DNA of 64,000 nucleotides from the NCBI RefSeq assembly GCF_963966145.1, contig NC_091055.1:8370001-8434000 (forward strand), in the 5' to 3' direction. How positions within the stretch are numbered: the first letter of the stretch is position 1; the number at the start of each line of letters is the position of its first letter. The stretch is from Tenebrio molitor (lineage: Eukaryota; Arthropoda; Insecta; Coleoptera; Tenebrionidae). The notes beneath the pieces are model-generated. The model worked only from the letters and a program-made list of their open reading frames with translations, had not been told where the DNA came from and made no database searches. Positions 25,189 through 38,906 of this stretch are shown here, one piece after another. A program made the translations under genes and the position numbers.

Positions 25189-25312
25189 ATGTGCCGGATG
25201 CTCCGGGTCGTCCTCTCATCGTCAGCTTCACGTCTAGATCGGTCAACCTCTCGTGGGCCCCCTCGCAAGACACGCACCACAGTCCGGTCACTCACTACAT
25301 CATCCACACTCG
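25189..25312 (+). CDS. Gene 2, third exon: first half of an FN3 domain
   Basis: The acceptor is ttctttgtag (ending 25188) and the donor GTAAGT at 25313. The exon starts in phase 1 and ends in phase 2, and encodes residues 127-168. It opens with the typical FN3 linker DVPDAPGRPL, continues through the B-strand motif SVNLSWAPS with the conserved tryptophan (residue 149), and reaches HYIIHTR on the C strand. NLS at residues 146-148 is a possible N-glycosylation site. The exon stops in mid-domain, so at least one further exon, beginning with one base of an arginine-type codon, must follow. No such exon is recognisable before the window ends at 64000. The gene therefore continues to the right with the remaining FN3 repeats, transmembrane and cytoplasmic parts outside this window. 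Confidence 0.93.
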
Positions 25313-25953
25313 GTAAGTAGTGTCCTCATCCCTCTGAATTTAAAAATGTCAAGGCCACCACTCCCTCTGCTGATATATAACCGATAATAATCGCCATCCT
25401 CACCACCCTCATCACCTGTCAAAGCTCGCTGTGAGTTGTAAAAGCATTTCATTTTCATGAAAACACAAACGTACCCCTGTGTCAGCATGGTTTACTTTCG
25501 TACCAGGATTATGACGAATGTTTGTCGTTAGTCAAAATATTTAATCATTCAACCGCGTTGTGCAAACTTAATTGTCATGGCATTTCATGAAATTTTACAA
25601 AGAAACGAGGACTTCACGATTCGTCGTCAAAAATGAACATTGAAAATGATACCCTTAAATCGGCATTACGACAACTCAACGTTTTATATTTTCTCGTTAA
25701 TTATAAGAATTAGTATGCTAAAATTAAATTGAAATTACGACGGAAACATTTTAACAGTAAATGAGGACTGATTTAATAAACTGCTCTAATTAAATACGAA
25801 ACAGATATTTCGATTTCAACTCAAAACGTATCACGTATCCAGATTATCGATGTTAGTGTCATAATTAACTTAATTTGTGGAATTGACCATTATTCGACCT
25901 TTAAATAGACTAATTTAATTGGACATTGTGTTCCCATTCTAAATAATATCTAA

Positions 25954-26233
25954 AAAAAACTTACCAAATGTGGTACAACAGATAAAAGTAATTTGATCAC
26001 TGTAAACGGTAATACATACATATATTTATATATTTTTTTGCTGTACGTCAATGCATATTACAAAAATCTGAATGAAAAATTATTAAACAGTGAAAAAACT
26101 TACCAAATGTGGTACAACAGATAAAAGTAATTTGATCACTGTAAACGGTAATACATACATATATTTATATATTTTTTTGCTGTACGTCAATGCATATTAC
26201 AAAAATCTGAATGAAAAATTATTAAACAGTGAA
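25954..26233. repeat. Perfect tandem duplication, two copies of 139 bp
   Basis: The stretch starting ttaccaaatgtggtacaaca at 25961 repeats from 26100 with no difference that I can find, up to attaaacagtgaa (26094 and 26233). A run of A residues at each junction (aaaaaac) probably mediated it. Identity between copies implies a recent duplication, or an assembly artefact. Confidence 0.9.
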
Positions 26234-27852
26234 CAGGGGTGAAAACAAACCAAATAAGACAAAAGCACCAATTATGTGTTGAAAAGAGATAGTGTCAATT
26301 CCTGTCCTTTACTGAAGAGACAATACAATACACTTCTCGTCGTAAATACACTAAGTGCATTAAGTTTGCTCTGGGCTGTACACAAGCAAGGTACCATTAC
26401 AGACACAAAACGAATTAAGCAAAGCTTGTCCAGTAGTTTCCAATTTTCATTAGTTGCATTGTCACCAGGCCGCATACGTGTAACAAAATAACTTTACTTT
26501 TCTTGAACATATGTTTAAAAAAAAATAACATGCGGAAACACGCTTCCATTAAGCCCCATATGCAGATTGGCACAACTCAATTATTCACACAATAAAATGT
26601 ATACCTACGCACCCTTACCCTTTCAAAAAGCGTTGAAAATAACATCACATTTTTATATCATAACTACAGGTTGAAACAAATCCATAAAGGAAATATAGGG
26701 TGCGGCAGAGTACACAATTTGAAGCAGAAATTTAATCTTTAAAGCTAATATTAAAAGCTACATTCAAAACCTCTGCAAAACTCAAAGCTTTTTAGAACAA
26801 GGAATCGTCAAAAACTGTATAATTTGTATTATTAAACCGCAATGAGGAAAAATGCAAAATTGAATATCGTCTCTTGTATTATAAACGAAATTTTTAATCA
26901 ACAGTTTAAAAAAACATACGGAGGAGATATTAATAGTGAAGTTAGTACTTAACACAGGAAAAACTCATCACGTAAAATAACCGAGAAAAATCATTAAATT
27001 TGCAAATTAAAAATTAATTCTCATTTCCGATGATACTAACATTAGCTTCTTAGGTATATTACAGCCACTCTTTATAAATCTTCTCGTGCAAAATTTACTA
27101 TTTGAATAAATTTAGCTGAAAAAATATAAAATCCTCAGGAACAAGAGTTAATAGAAAAAAATCGGTTAAAAATTTAACATCACGAGATACAGAAAAATAT
27201 AAAAATGAACAAGATTATCAAGTAACAGTTGAAGCACGTTCCATTTTCGTTTAAATTAAGTAATTTAGGCCAAAGTTTGTGGAGTCCTGTTCAAACTGAA
27301 CTACATCGAAATTTTTCATTAATAATGCCGTTATCATAGCCGTTTGTTTAAGCTAGTTTAAAAATACCGCCCGCGTTTTTTAATCATGTAATGGCCTTGT
27401 GGTTTTTAAAATTAAATTAAATTGTACGATTTTACGTTTGTAGATACAGATTACGTGAAAGATACGTGGAAAATAATTATTTAAACCAGAGAGTTTATGA
27501 TTTCCCAGATTTATTTGCATGTAACATGTTAATTAGCAACCTGTGCGTACATTTGAAAGGGTCATACTAGACCTTTCGCACAAATTAAGCGCTCAAAAAT
27601 GGGAACGACGTCATAATTTACGGTAAACATTTTTAAAGTGACAGACCGATACGGATGATATGCCCACGCTCCTGTGAGTAAGTCGGTCTATTTTTTGTTG
27701 ACCGATTTACATCAAATTTTATGGAAATAAATAAAAGTATATCAGCTACATCAGATATATTTTTACCATTTCGGAAGTTGTCGTAAAAATGATTTAAAAT
27801 TTTACGTTTATTGTTCCGCGAGGACACAGTAATCATGATAAATGTTACAGAT

Positions 27853-28030
27853 ATACAGGGTGGTCTTTCCCTTTTGTTTAATTTAAAACCGTACAAAAAT
27901 TATGACACCCTCAACAAAGATTAATTGCAATGCAGGCGCAATATTAATTATTCAAGATATTCGTAAAATTTATTACTAAACGCATCGATCATTTTCAACG
28001 CCGTGCTCTAGGTGATAGCGAAAACGCATC
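27853..28030. repeat. Single-ended transposon fragment with TACAGGGTGG terminus
   Basis: The end tacagggtggtctttccc is typical of the CAGGGTG-ended elements in the window. A matching end in reverse (accaccctgta) occurs only far away at about 39255-39263. The right boundary is a guess. Confidence 0.35.
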
Positions 28031-31000
28031 TAAATAAATCGTGGCGTTCTATTTAAGGTTGATAGTTAAATTTTGGGAATTTTAATCGATCGGAATTTAA
28101 AAATCGGAGGGTCGAGGGTGATTTGTTGTTTATTTCTGGAATATGCAAAATGTTAATTTGTCGTGATTTGACAGTATACATATTTATGTTCGCCCTTCAG
28201 CATGTGGAGTTATTATTAATGCCTTATTGCTAAGAGGGAGAAAGCTCTGGGGATTCCCCATGCGTCATATCGACGACATACAGTAAATATGTTTGATTTG
28301 TCAGAGGGTGAAAACGCACGCACCCACGACTATTTTACGGAGTTTAGCCACTTCTGTTAGAGAAATTACATTAACTGGGCGTTGTCACAAACTCGCCTAT
28401 GTGGGTGTGAATAATGCGAATGAAAAATTATTGATATTATTTTAATGGTGTGCAGTGGCGAGTGTTTTTGTCAACGCTTGACAAAACGAGCAAAACATTT
28501 CAGTTCCGACACTCGTACGTATTTAGACAAATTACAGATCAACATAATATATAATGTAAAAAATGTAACATGACAAATGATTGAAAGAAAGAAATCTGAG
28601 GCCGTTTCGTCGACCTTTTCTGTTGGGGCGCTATGCACGGCTGCTTTTATAAAGAACATTTACTTTCAGTTCGGTTGTAGTACGTCGAAATAAAAATTTA
28701 AGCTCGAATTTCCATTCGCTTTTAACAATTCAACCAGGGAATTTTTATCACATGCAGATTCGCTTAAGAGCGCATTCAAAATGTCCAACGTTTCGCAACG
28801 AATGAAAAAAAGGGAGACACAGGTGATAGACGAGAAAAGAATGACCAAAATCATGGACTATTACATGGAATTGTGTCGAGAAACAAACAAATTACAAACT
28901 TCTTTCTTATCCACTTTCTTTATTGTGTTTGATCTGGAGAAAAGGACTGCATTGTTCAAGCGACATATGTTCATGTTCCTTTTCAGACAGATTTGCTTCG
29001 ACAGTTGCTGAAAAATCGATAAATTTGAATTTCTAATTCTTATGAATACTTTAATCAACTTAAAGCAAGCAATGTTATTTTGAAACCGCGAAATATTATC
29101 GTCAAAGTAATTTGCAAAATCGCTAATTAAGGTAATTAAACTTCGTTTAACCTCATTGAATATTCCCTCTAATACAAAAATAATGAAACCTCCAAGAAAC
29201 GTTAAATTTTGTGTTTACCTGGAAGTTTCACGTCTAGATAGTAAAACTGAAAATACATATTTAAACCCGATCTGTTAATGAAACTTCCGTTCATCTCGTA
29301 CGATGCAAAATTGCAAACTGCCAGAAAGATTACGAATATTAAACTTTGATTTCTGTTACGTCATTAAACGGCGGAGAAGTTAATTAAGTCACATTAAATT
29401 CAGGAAAAAAATACTTTTGCCACACCAATTAAGTACAGACATTTAAAACAGACATTTTAAAATGTTTAAATTATACTAATCAGTAGCAATTATATTATCT
29501 GTATTGAACATAAAAGTAAATTATTTCAGTGGAAATTATGAGTCGCCAAATATTGTCAATTATTTCGTGCCAGCTTTAAATATTTAAATCTTGATTAAAC
29601 ATTGAATACGCTTTTGTTTGTTTTCACTCTCTTTAATCTAAATAAAATTATTTAAATTACTTGACTGAACTCTTGAAATATTAACGTCAAAAAAACTATT
29701 GGAGAGTCTGTATTTGATTAAAATTCATTATTAAACAGACTAAAAATTGTTTACAAAATATTTCGAACAAAATAACATTGGTATTAACCGAAACTGTACA
29801 AACAGTGTTGTTTGCCCGTACATATGTATTTAATTAGGTGTAAATACAAACTAATTACGTGAGCTTTTAGTTCTGATTTAATTTAAACCGAGGGAATGTT
29901 AAAAGAAAAAAATAGATAATCCATTTCTACCTTGCAAAGTCAGAATCAATTGATTTTAACGTCATTTGGTGTGATACTTATCCGCCTGATTAGATTTTGA
30001 TGTGTTAGGGCTCGAGTTCTTTGTATCTTAGGCTCGAATATAATAGACAAAGGGCTTGCCAAAAGCTCTAAATGAAATTCAAATCTGGTTTCGTCTCACA
30101 CTTTGCTTCATGTAATGGAATTGTTACTTTCTTGCCGCGATAAAAATTGAATTAAATTGACGTCTGCTGTAAATTATTTCCACCTAACGATCCCAAAACA
30201 ATTACTTTTCTTATGTGGTACTGACAACTTTAAAGAAAACTGTCTTCGCTTGACTCAATTTTAATCCAGTATGATGTAATCGCTAACGCCAACCATGCAT
30301 CGGCCATCAGATAGAAGAGATGCACACCCCCGCTTTGTTTATTATAAAATAAGAAAACAAACCGTTTCATCATCCTATAATAGTTTCAGATTTAATACCT
30401 ATTATGAATTACTACTCGAGAATGCACACTCGTTACTTATTAAAATAATTTTCCACGTTTTCCCAATACACATCCCATTTAAATTTTAGCGGATGTCAGT
30501 TCGGTCTCTCTTGATTGCCAAAACATGTCGAAACTGACACACATGCCGATAGTATGTACATACTTCATTGTTTAGATAGGAAAATCGATTGAGAATTGCT
30601 TAGTTAGTGACAAAATTACGTTGGTTTTTGTAATTAACACTTTGAATGTAAGATTTAAGATTTCATTGATTTGCACAAAATCTTTTTGCTAAGTATAATA
30701 AAGGGGTAAAATATTTGGCTGTGGAAATTGTGTTATCAAAAAGAGGGATTTACCAACATTTTTGATGTCACTCCTGTCCATCACAGAGATTGCCGGTATA
30801 AACCTGACAGCTTTAATTCAACAATGAATTGTTTTTTTCCACGTTTTTCTAATGTACATTGCAGTCTAAAATGTGAAACTTTGTCCTGGAATGTTTTCAA
30901 AAATGGCACACAGTTTGGGGGATTATGCGTTGCTTTAATCTTAAATATTACGTAGATGTTATCTAAAAAAATATATTTAATCGGTATATGTATGTATTTG

Positions 31001-32552
31001 AATTTTCTTAAAGAAAATTATTAATTATTATTTATTACGATTCAGAAAAGAACAGGATACTGGATAACCGAACGTGCCAAATTGACAGTGAATGGGTGTA
31101 GGATCGTGCTTAGCAATACTTAAGATGTTTTTTTTAAATAATTTCGGTAAAATGTAGATTGGGGATATACGTGGTGTACCCCTTTGTGCAGTGTATTATA
31201 TTTTTACAAAGGACGACGAAAGTAATCCGTTATTTAAAGTTCGGTTGTCATGACGTTCTGTGAGGATAACGTTTTGAAAGTGTTCCTTAGGAGGATAATG
31301 GGGTGGATTTTATAATGCTGGCAAAATCCAATATTCTACCCTCATTATTTTGTATAAAAACAGAGCGTCAATATTTTAAGTCATGTCGTTGTTTTATTGT
31401 TAGTTGTCTAGAAGGTAATCTTTAAAATGAAAGGGTAAATGACTAACTGCTGGTACTAAGTCTAAAGAAACAATGGGTCGAAGGTGCACGTAAATATTTG
31501 CATTGTCCGAGAAATTTAGTTGTTGTGTCAAGTATAGTGAGAGGTTTTTATTTACTTTGTTAGTTTAGGGGTACAGTGAAGCGTCCTACGTTTCGAATGG
31601 TTTGTTGTTTATGTTCTCGTAGTCAAACAAACAATACTCTGTGGTATTCTAGGTTTTAAACACAAAGCCCTCCAGTAGCATTACGCAGTTCAATAGCATA
31701 CACGAGATAGTTTAAATGCTCATGAATTGCGTTACATTTAGACCGCCGTAAATTTGAAATTTTCCATTCAACTATTCATGACTTTATTGTCTTTTTATCG
31801 ATTTATCATCTGTTTTTTTCCAAACACACGAATTCTTCTGGAGAGCTTCATCCACACCAACAACCCACTCCCAATTTTAAATGAAATCCTTTATCTTTTA
31901 TGACTGACTTTCAGAATGTAATAAAATCAGTTACAGTCCCACTTCTAACTTTTGGATCCGGAAAAAGCTTTCAGTGCAAAATTATAAATTGATGTTATCC
32001 TGCGTCAATAACGTTTGGATTTTATTCTGTGGCTCTCACAATTGCACTATATCTTTTGCTGCCGTTCCATCGATTGTTCTACCGATACCACAATACAGCT
32101 GCCCCCGCTTTTCCCGTCTTTTTTTAATTCTACACGCCACACCAAAAATGTCTAATTTATTCGCGAACAATTAATCCTTTACACACCATCACATGCATCC
32201 AATTTTTTGCAAGGATCGATATTTCGGTCATCAGCCGAATCCTTACACAATCAAAAAGCAAAGGATCGACGCTGGGTCAGCTTTATCCACTCGCATATCC
32301 TCAAATGTCCATATCCCATCATCCACGGATGGACTTGGAAAGCTTACACAAGATTTACAGATGTAACAAACCTTTCGTCAAATAATACAACCCAAAACAA
32401 CTGCACACTACTATTGACAAAACACAACTTGTCAGAAACCCAGTTGACTCTTTCATAGCTTAATAATTTCAATACGAAGGTAAATATTTAATTACACAAG
32501 GTAAAGGAGTGTAAAGCATTTTGAAACAGGTTAAAATATTAATTTTTTGTAC
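28031..32552. other. Intronic AT-rich DNA, nothing supported
   Basis: This is part of the large intron of gene 2. Short open frames only, no splice-bounded exon, no paired repeat ends seen. Confidence 0.5.
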
Positions 32553-32797
32553 ATTGAAATAAACTAGCCAAAACTGAATAGGGAATTCCACAATTTTTCT
32601 TAGAAAGTAAAATAATTGCCCTAATCCTCCCATTCTTAAACACTAGATAAATGTAAAATGTTACAGGTACTTGGAACATTACATTTAATGTGTATCTTTA
32701 TATATTTCTAACACATTTCATTATAAATTTTAAACTGTATTTATAAAAAATTCAAAAATGGAAAAATTCCCTATTCATTTTTGCTTAGTTTACATTA
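32553..32797. mobile_element. Short palindromic MITE-like element
   Basis: The left arm (around 32553-32590) carries aaactgaatagggaatt, and the right arm (around 32760-32797) carries the inverted aattccctattcattttt; the flanking taaactag/cttagttta parts also pair. About 37 bases pair imperfectly over a 245-base span. The sequence between the arms shows no coding. Confidence 0.6.
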
Positions 32798-34226
32798 ATC
32801 AATAGCTCTCACATAGTTGTAAATCGCAGAGGGCTTCATAAAATCAAATATAAAGCGAACAAAAGACAAATTTAAATGCCGTCTTCTAGTTTTCTATATT
32901 TTCATTTGTTATTAAAGTTAAATGAAATCCCGGAAATTCTATTACAAAAACGATGATCGCCTCAAGCAATTGCTCTTCTTTAATTAATTTTGTTCAAAAA
33001 GTCGGTTAGCACACTTACTTTTTCCCCCCATTTAAATGCTGGAAACTGTTGACGCATAGTGGAAGTATGTTAAATTTCAGGTGAAATAGCCGAGAATCAT
33101 AAGAAACAAAACACGAAATAATTCTTTGTCTTAAGACCATAAGGCAACTTTCACAAAAGTTGCTTCCATTTATTTTTGTAGAGCTTATAGGACAGACGAA
33201 CTTTATCAGAAGGAAATTTGCGACAAATTGAGACGGAAAAATACCGTCTTCCCAGTTTTATTAAAGTCGGTCTTGACGTAGGTACATAAATACCAGACTG
33301 TAATTACAGTGAATTATATGGATTCCTTAATAGTTAATGAAAAATATATGCGGGTTTGACTAATACAAAAGATATGTGTCTTTTCACAACTAAATTAAGT
33401 TTATCCCAGCCAATTTGTGAAAAAAATACCCTGGAATGCTACAAAGAGAACAGTATTGTAAGCCGGGTAGCAAAGGCTGTGCTTTAGATCCATGACATTA
33501 AAACTGGCAATTTTGATTCTTTTTATGTCGGCTGACAACTGTGATGCACAGCAGGATACTAATAGCTTTGAAGTTATACCGATGTCTGCCAAATTGTTGT
33601 TGATTAAAACTAGATGATAAATCAAAAGAACGTGTTGAGGTCCAGGTATAATGATTACATCGGTGTTGATTTTGATGATTGACTGGGTGGAGCTTTTATG
33701 ATATGAATGAGAAGAGAGAAATAATTAATTTCAAATAATGTGTGGGAGGGTATAAGCGAATAGGACAAACGGAGATTACATTATACAATGAATTCGAGTG
33801 ACTGAAATTTATTAATGTTCCATTCGTGCATAGCGGAATTCCTATATTATCTATCGTGAAATGCAAAGTAAACCATTAAGGCAATTAAGTATAATAAAGT
33901 GAAACTGATGGTATTAATTTAGACATTGTCGATACCTCAATTCAGTCGACAACTGCTGTAAATATTTTATGATATCAACCTGAACTTGACGGTAAAAATA
34001 CAGGAACTTCAAAAAAAAAAAACTTGCGTGATTTTTTAAATTATAAACGTGAAATAACTCGATGTTTTATCAATTATCAATTTTAATTATTGAACACGTA
34101 TTTTGAGAAACAATAATAAATCGGGCCGACTAAGAAAACAACCGCAAAGAGCCATTAATTTAATTTCCCAAAAAAATATCGGTAAATATTTATTGAGTCT
34201 TGATTTAATCGAAGGTAAAATAACAA

Positions 34227-34458
34227 GACCTGATTTTTTTATCGGATAAATTTTTCAATTTTACGAAAACTTTTTGCTTTGACAATTTTACGAGTTAAAT
34301 TTGGGCATTTTTATTTTGATTAGGCCCGAGAGCTTTAGCTGGAGGGTTTAACCTTTGAATAAAAATGCCCAAATATTAACGACGAACGAGTAAAATTGTC
34401 GAAAGCAAAAATATTTAAGTGAAAATTAGGAAATTTATCAGATATAAAAAATTAGGTC
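34227..34458. mobile_element. Palindromic foldback element, 232 bp
   Basis: Arms of about 95 bases pair with mismatches: tttttgctttgacaatttta on the left mirrors taaaattgtcgaaagcaaaaa on the right, ttgggcatttttatt mirrors aataaaaatgcccaa, and the ends GACCTGA/TTAGGTC match. A short non-pairing centre (about 34322-34352, gcccgagagctttagctgg) forms the loop. It is non-coding and probably a MITE. Confidence 0.7.
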
Positions 34459-37400
34459 GTGTGATTTTTGGCAAGATTAATTCCAGAATATCTACAAACT
34501 TTAACGTTAGGTAATTATTTTATTTATAATACAGTTATTAAAAACACAATTGTTAAAAACAATTTGAGAATCTGACAAGAGTAGCATGATGCAATTTTGA
34601 CAGACCAGTAGGACATTTTTATCGCGATAAACATTTTTGATTGGATGAAAGCAAACACACACGTTTGATGTACCTGGGAATTAATCAATAAATAAAAAGT
34701 TCACACCGACCGATTTTGTGAAATAATTTGAATCATTAAATTTAAGCTAATAATAAAATTTTCTTGTGTTAAGAAAATATTTTTCCATGAAGCAACAAAA
34801 AATAGTGTAATTTTTTATAATTGAAATTTAAAGGTAACGGAGAAATGAAAAAGCGCAAGTGTAAAAGATAAGATTTAGATTAGCTACTTGCCAAAGGAAT
34901 AAAATTACGAACAGATGTTTAATATTGTTTAAAATCGTTGACTTGGGAAAGAAAAGTCAGTTAAATAAATTTAAAAAATACGGTAATTTTTGTAACTAAC
35001 TTGATGTTTCAAATGTAAATATTTTTTTTCTGTTTCGTGTTTGAAAAAAAAATGTTTTGTTTGTAATAAGACCAGACCTCACATAAAAAAAAGAAAACAT
35101 TAACACAAAAAGATGACTAGAGGTTTTAAAACATTTTTATAAAACTGAACTTACAATAAAGAGATTTCTTTTCAAGCATCATATCTTGTAATCCCTTTTT
35201 TACGTTAAGACCCTATGAAACATTGCCACTTTGTGTTTTAAATTATTTGTTGTTGATGAAGCCTGTCACCGTTAAAATTTAAAAAATGTAACAAATTTAA
35301 AAAAAAACGAAAATGTTGAGTACGGAAAGAATACAATAAATCCAAGTTTCTTCTTCAAGTAAGGTGATAACGAGAGAGAACTTTGTAAAATTAAAAATTA
35401 GAAACTTGAAATTTAGTATTTGAGTTTATTATTGAAATTGGACTGAATAAATAGTAATCAACGTTTTATACATCTTGGTTTTTAACTTTCAGTTTTTATT
35501 AAGTATAAATTTTTTCGCTAAATTGAGAATATTTATTCAAGCCGCTACAGATTTGTAATTTAACTTTTTTATTCCAATCATTAACTTTAAGAAAAAATAT
35601 GAAGTAGAAAAATGTCTTTTCTTTCTTATTATTCCACAAAAGTTGTTCGGGTGCGTGAAAATGTTTTATTCGATTAAATCCTGTTGGGGGGTCCGTACAG
35701 ATGATACAGAAATGGCAGAAAGGACGTGTCTGGAGAGAGGATTTAGGTGCACCTGTGCAACTAAATCTTCGGCAGTTTGTAAAAAGCGCGTCGCTAACAG
35801 CCGTAATGGTGGACAATGAAAAGGAAGTGAAATAGGGAATGAATCGGTAACGACGATGTTCCCGGTTGCCAGTACTGGCAAATCGGGAGTAGTAGAGATA
35901 ACGTCCTGGAATGGCCAGCGTGTAGTTCCAAAGCTTCGGCGAGGGCACTAGAACTTGCCTAACGGCACATTCGTTCTACTGGGAATTCTCAATAAAACTT
36001 GGCAAAACTGAACGTTCAAATCAGTGCAATCGACGCATATATTTCAAAATCCTTCGTCCTTTTGTTTCTCGGCTGTGTGTGCAGATATATTTCAATTTCG
36101 TTTTAGGTTCACCAAAAGAAATCGGGAATCTGCCAAAATAAAACTTTTATAAACTTCACCCCATCTGTCATAAATTCGATTCAATACTTACGCACTTATT
36201 GAGCTAAGACGACTACACACTTTTAATAACCCTTACAACGACAATCGCCACGGTCGTTTTTGTTCACATTAATAGATTTCATAATGATTTGATAAACATC
36301 CATACTTGATGATTCAGCATTAAACACACAAATCCATTCATCAAAATGGCCTCGAGCTCTTTCTGAGTTGAGCTCCAACATCCATTTCTAAGCTCTTTAT
36401 TTGCTAATTTGCGAAGATTTATTGTTTAATTTTATCAGTGCTCTCACTGCTCACAATTTTGAATTTGAAATATTAAATATATAGTCCGGTTACTTATTGC
36501 TTTATACGCACAAGCTTTAATCTAATACTTCATCTTTTCTTGTCGAAATGTTTATTAACTTTTAATACTATTAAGTTTATTACTCGTACAATACATTTAG
36601 TCATTAAGCTGCTGGATTATTATTACTTTGTAAAAGTTATGTCGATTAATTTAAAGTTATGTGCGACTTTGTCAGTTGGGCAAACAATGTCGAAAAGAAG
36701 CTGATACAATAACCTAATAAAGCAACATTTAAGTAATCAAAACTTTAGTAAACTCCCCAATTATTTTCTGAATTTTTTAAGCCGTGTCTTTTATCTTATT
36801 ATAAACACGACTTTGATAAAAAAATAAAAATTTGAATGGAACTCCCTGCTATTATTTCACTCACAATACTTACACCCTTGAGACATGATACGTTGATACG
36901 CACAAAAGCTATCAAACACTTCAATATCGAGTAACAGCAAACCAAACAGAAATTGTCCGGTGGTTACGGTAAAATTCGACATGACAAGAGCTGTATGGTG
37001 GTTGTAAATTAAAAAAAAAAAATACAGCTACGTACCTACTTCTTTTTAGCCAATGTTGACAAAGCGTTTTTCCGAAACTTTTTCACATTTTGGACGAACA
37101 TGAATTATGTATTTTTAAAATCTATAACATATTTTTTTTATTTTAAAATACGTCACTTAAACTTACATAAAATAAACCTTGCATTTTACTAATCCTAATT
37201 AAATAATTAACGTGCAATAATCAAGTCTTGAAACTTTTGTGGATGAACCCAGCTGCATTGAGCTAAAATAAATCAATTAGAAACACTCCATGTTTGAAAA
37301 GAAATCAATTTGTAATAATTACAAAAGCAAAACTTACTTACAGGCAGTTTATAAATTATTATTTAACAATCATTTAATTATTGTAATGCGTAAATTGAAT

Positions 37401-38838
37401 ATGTATTGAAAAATATTAATATTAATTTTGAAAATTTTGCCTGGAATGTTGAGTTGAATTCCGTCTTCCTACATTTCGTACAAAATAAATTAGCAAATTT
37501 TTTCACCGACTAGCGGAAATCAGAGGAACAAAAACAACCCTGCCAACTAATATAACACTGGCCAATTTATTTGTTATTCTCCAATTCTTCTTTCTGCTTT
37601 ATCAATCACAAAAACTAAACGATGTAAATGGATTACAAAAACAACAAAAGGTAAGAAAATTAATTAATCTAGAGAGAGTTAATGTAGTTGTCTAATGTTT
37701 TAAACTGGGCAAGTCCTGTTGATGTTATTGTTGATTAAAAACCGATTAACTATTCGCCTTCCAAAGTTAACTAGAAAAATACCAAATAAAAGACTTTTGC
37801 TTCTTTCAACGCACACCGCCGCTCTGTGCTGTTATAAAAGGTTGTTCATTTTCAAGCGAAACTTTTCTCTTGAAAAATCCAAGATCAGAAGTTTTGTTTG
37901 AAGATTTTAGCCTTCAATTACGCTCAAATTCCCTTTTGGGAATTTTTCAAATCCACCTAAACCGATACTGTAAACAAATTGAAACGCGAATTCAAGCCGG
38001 TCCTGGACATGCACGAGATCAGATCGCTAGTGCGTCTTCACGAAACTTTGTCGACGAAGCAGGAAGGATTATCATGAATTGAGGGGTGGTAACGCTAAGC
38101 ATGACAAATACTTATTGGAAGGGGGTGCGTTGTAGCAAAGTTGAAACGTAAATAAAAGGGGTTCTTGTAAAGAGTGAGGTTAGGTGAGTTATTAATTCAG
38201 CTGTCCGAATATGTGTAGCTGTGGCCATTGTGAAATTCTTTGGGCCTTTTGCGCCAGTCACCCCAGCATTTAAATTAATCACCGTCGATTTTTCAGTTGC
38301 AACTGAGTATTAGGCGCGGGGGTTGCCATCGCCGAGTACAGCTTGATTCAGACATTCTGACCAAATACTTCGACCATTCATTTAGAAAACAAATATCTAT
38401 AAGCCACAAACTTAAGAACATTTTCTAACAATTTTTTCATTTTTGATCGAGACAGATTTCTATTCTTCTATTAAGTAATGTCTATAACTCAATGATTATG
38501 ATATTTCTTCACTTGGTTATAGTTATCCCAGACTTTTTTACATATTTAAAGTCCAAAAAAAAAACTATCTATTGATTGTTAGAATAAAATATTTCTCTAC
38601 AAAAGAAAAACAAATGTTTATATTTTTCATAATACTCAAAACGTACAGAGTGTGAATAAAATATGACAGGAGAACTTACCATTAGAATGAAATCTCCAGC
38701 AACGATGATTTCGTAGAACACTACCCTCATACTAAGATTTTCAAAGAAGGGAAAACAGTAATATGTACAAAATCGCCATTAGATTAAAGATAACTAAACT
38801 GATACCTTTTAGTAATTATAACAGCAATAATAATACGG
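34459..38838. other. Intronic DNA with one GC-richer island
   Basis: Mostly AT-rich, apart from the dispersed repeat at 35121-35270. The interval 35640-35990 is markedly GC-richer and keeps a minus-strand frame open for 149 codons (35499-35948), but the frame has no domain that I recognise. It may be a regulatory island. Confidence 0.4.
35121..35270. repeat. Dispersed repeat, copy 1
   Basis: aggttttaaaacatttttat and ttgccactttgtgttttaaa followed by tgtttgttgttgatg and tgtcacc line up in order with 41638-41790. It is a diverged interspersed repeat of unknown class, with no coding seen. Confidence 0.45.
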
Positions 38839-38906
38839 CGATCCAACAACAACAAAGTTAAGCAACATAACGCGCTGTCAGTGTTTAAATGGGTGACCCG
38901 GGGTGC
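38839..38906 (+). pseudogene. Degenerate 5S rRNA-derived sequence
   Basis: The block aaagttaagcaac (38854-38866) is the 5S rRNA box A, followed at the right distance by gcgctgtcagt and then aaatgggtgacc (38888-38899), the core of box C. The upstream gatcc part and the following ggggtg also match the 5S 3' half, with a small insertion before box A. The 5' half is missing and the segment continues into unrelated sequence. It is a relic of a 5S gene or of a 5S-derived SINE (SINE3 type). Not functional as 5S. Confidence 0.65.

Noticed and set aside
35499..35948. 149-codon minus-strand open frame
   Set aside because: No domain or convincing start context; a second minus frame is open over the same bases, as expected for a GC-richer island.
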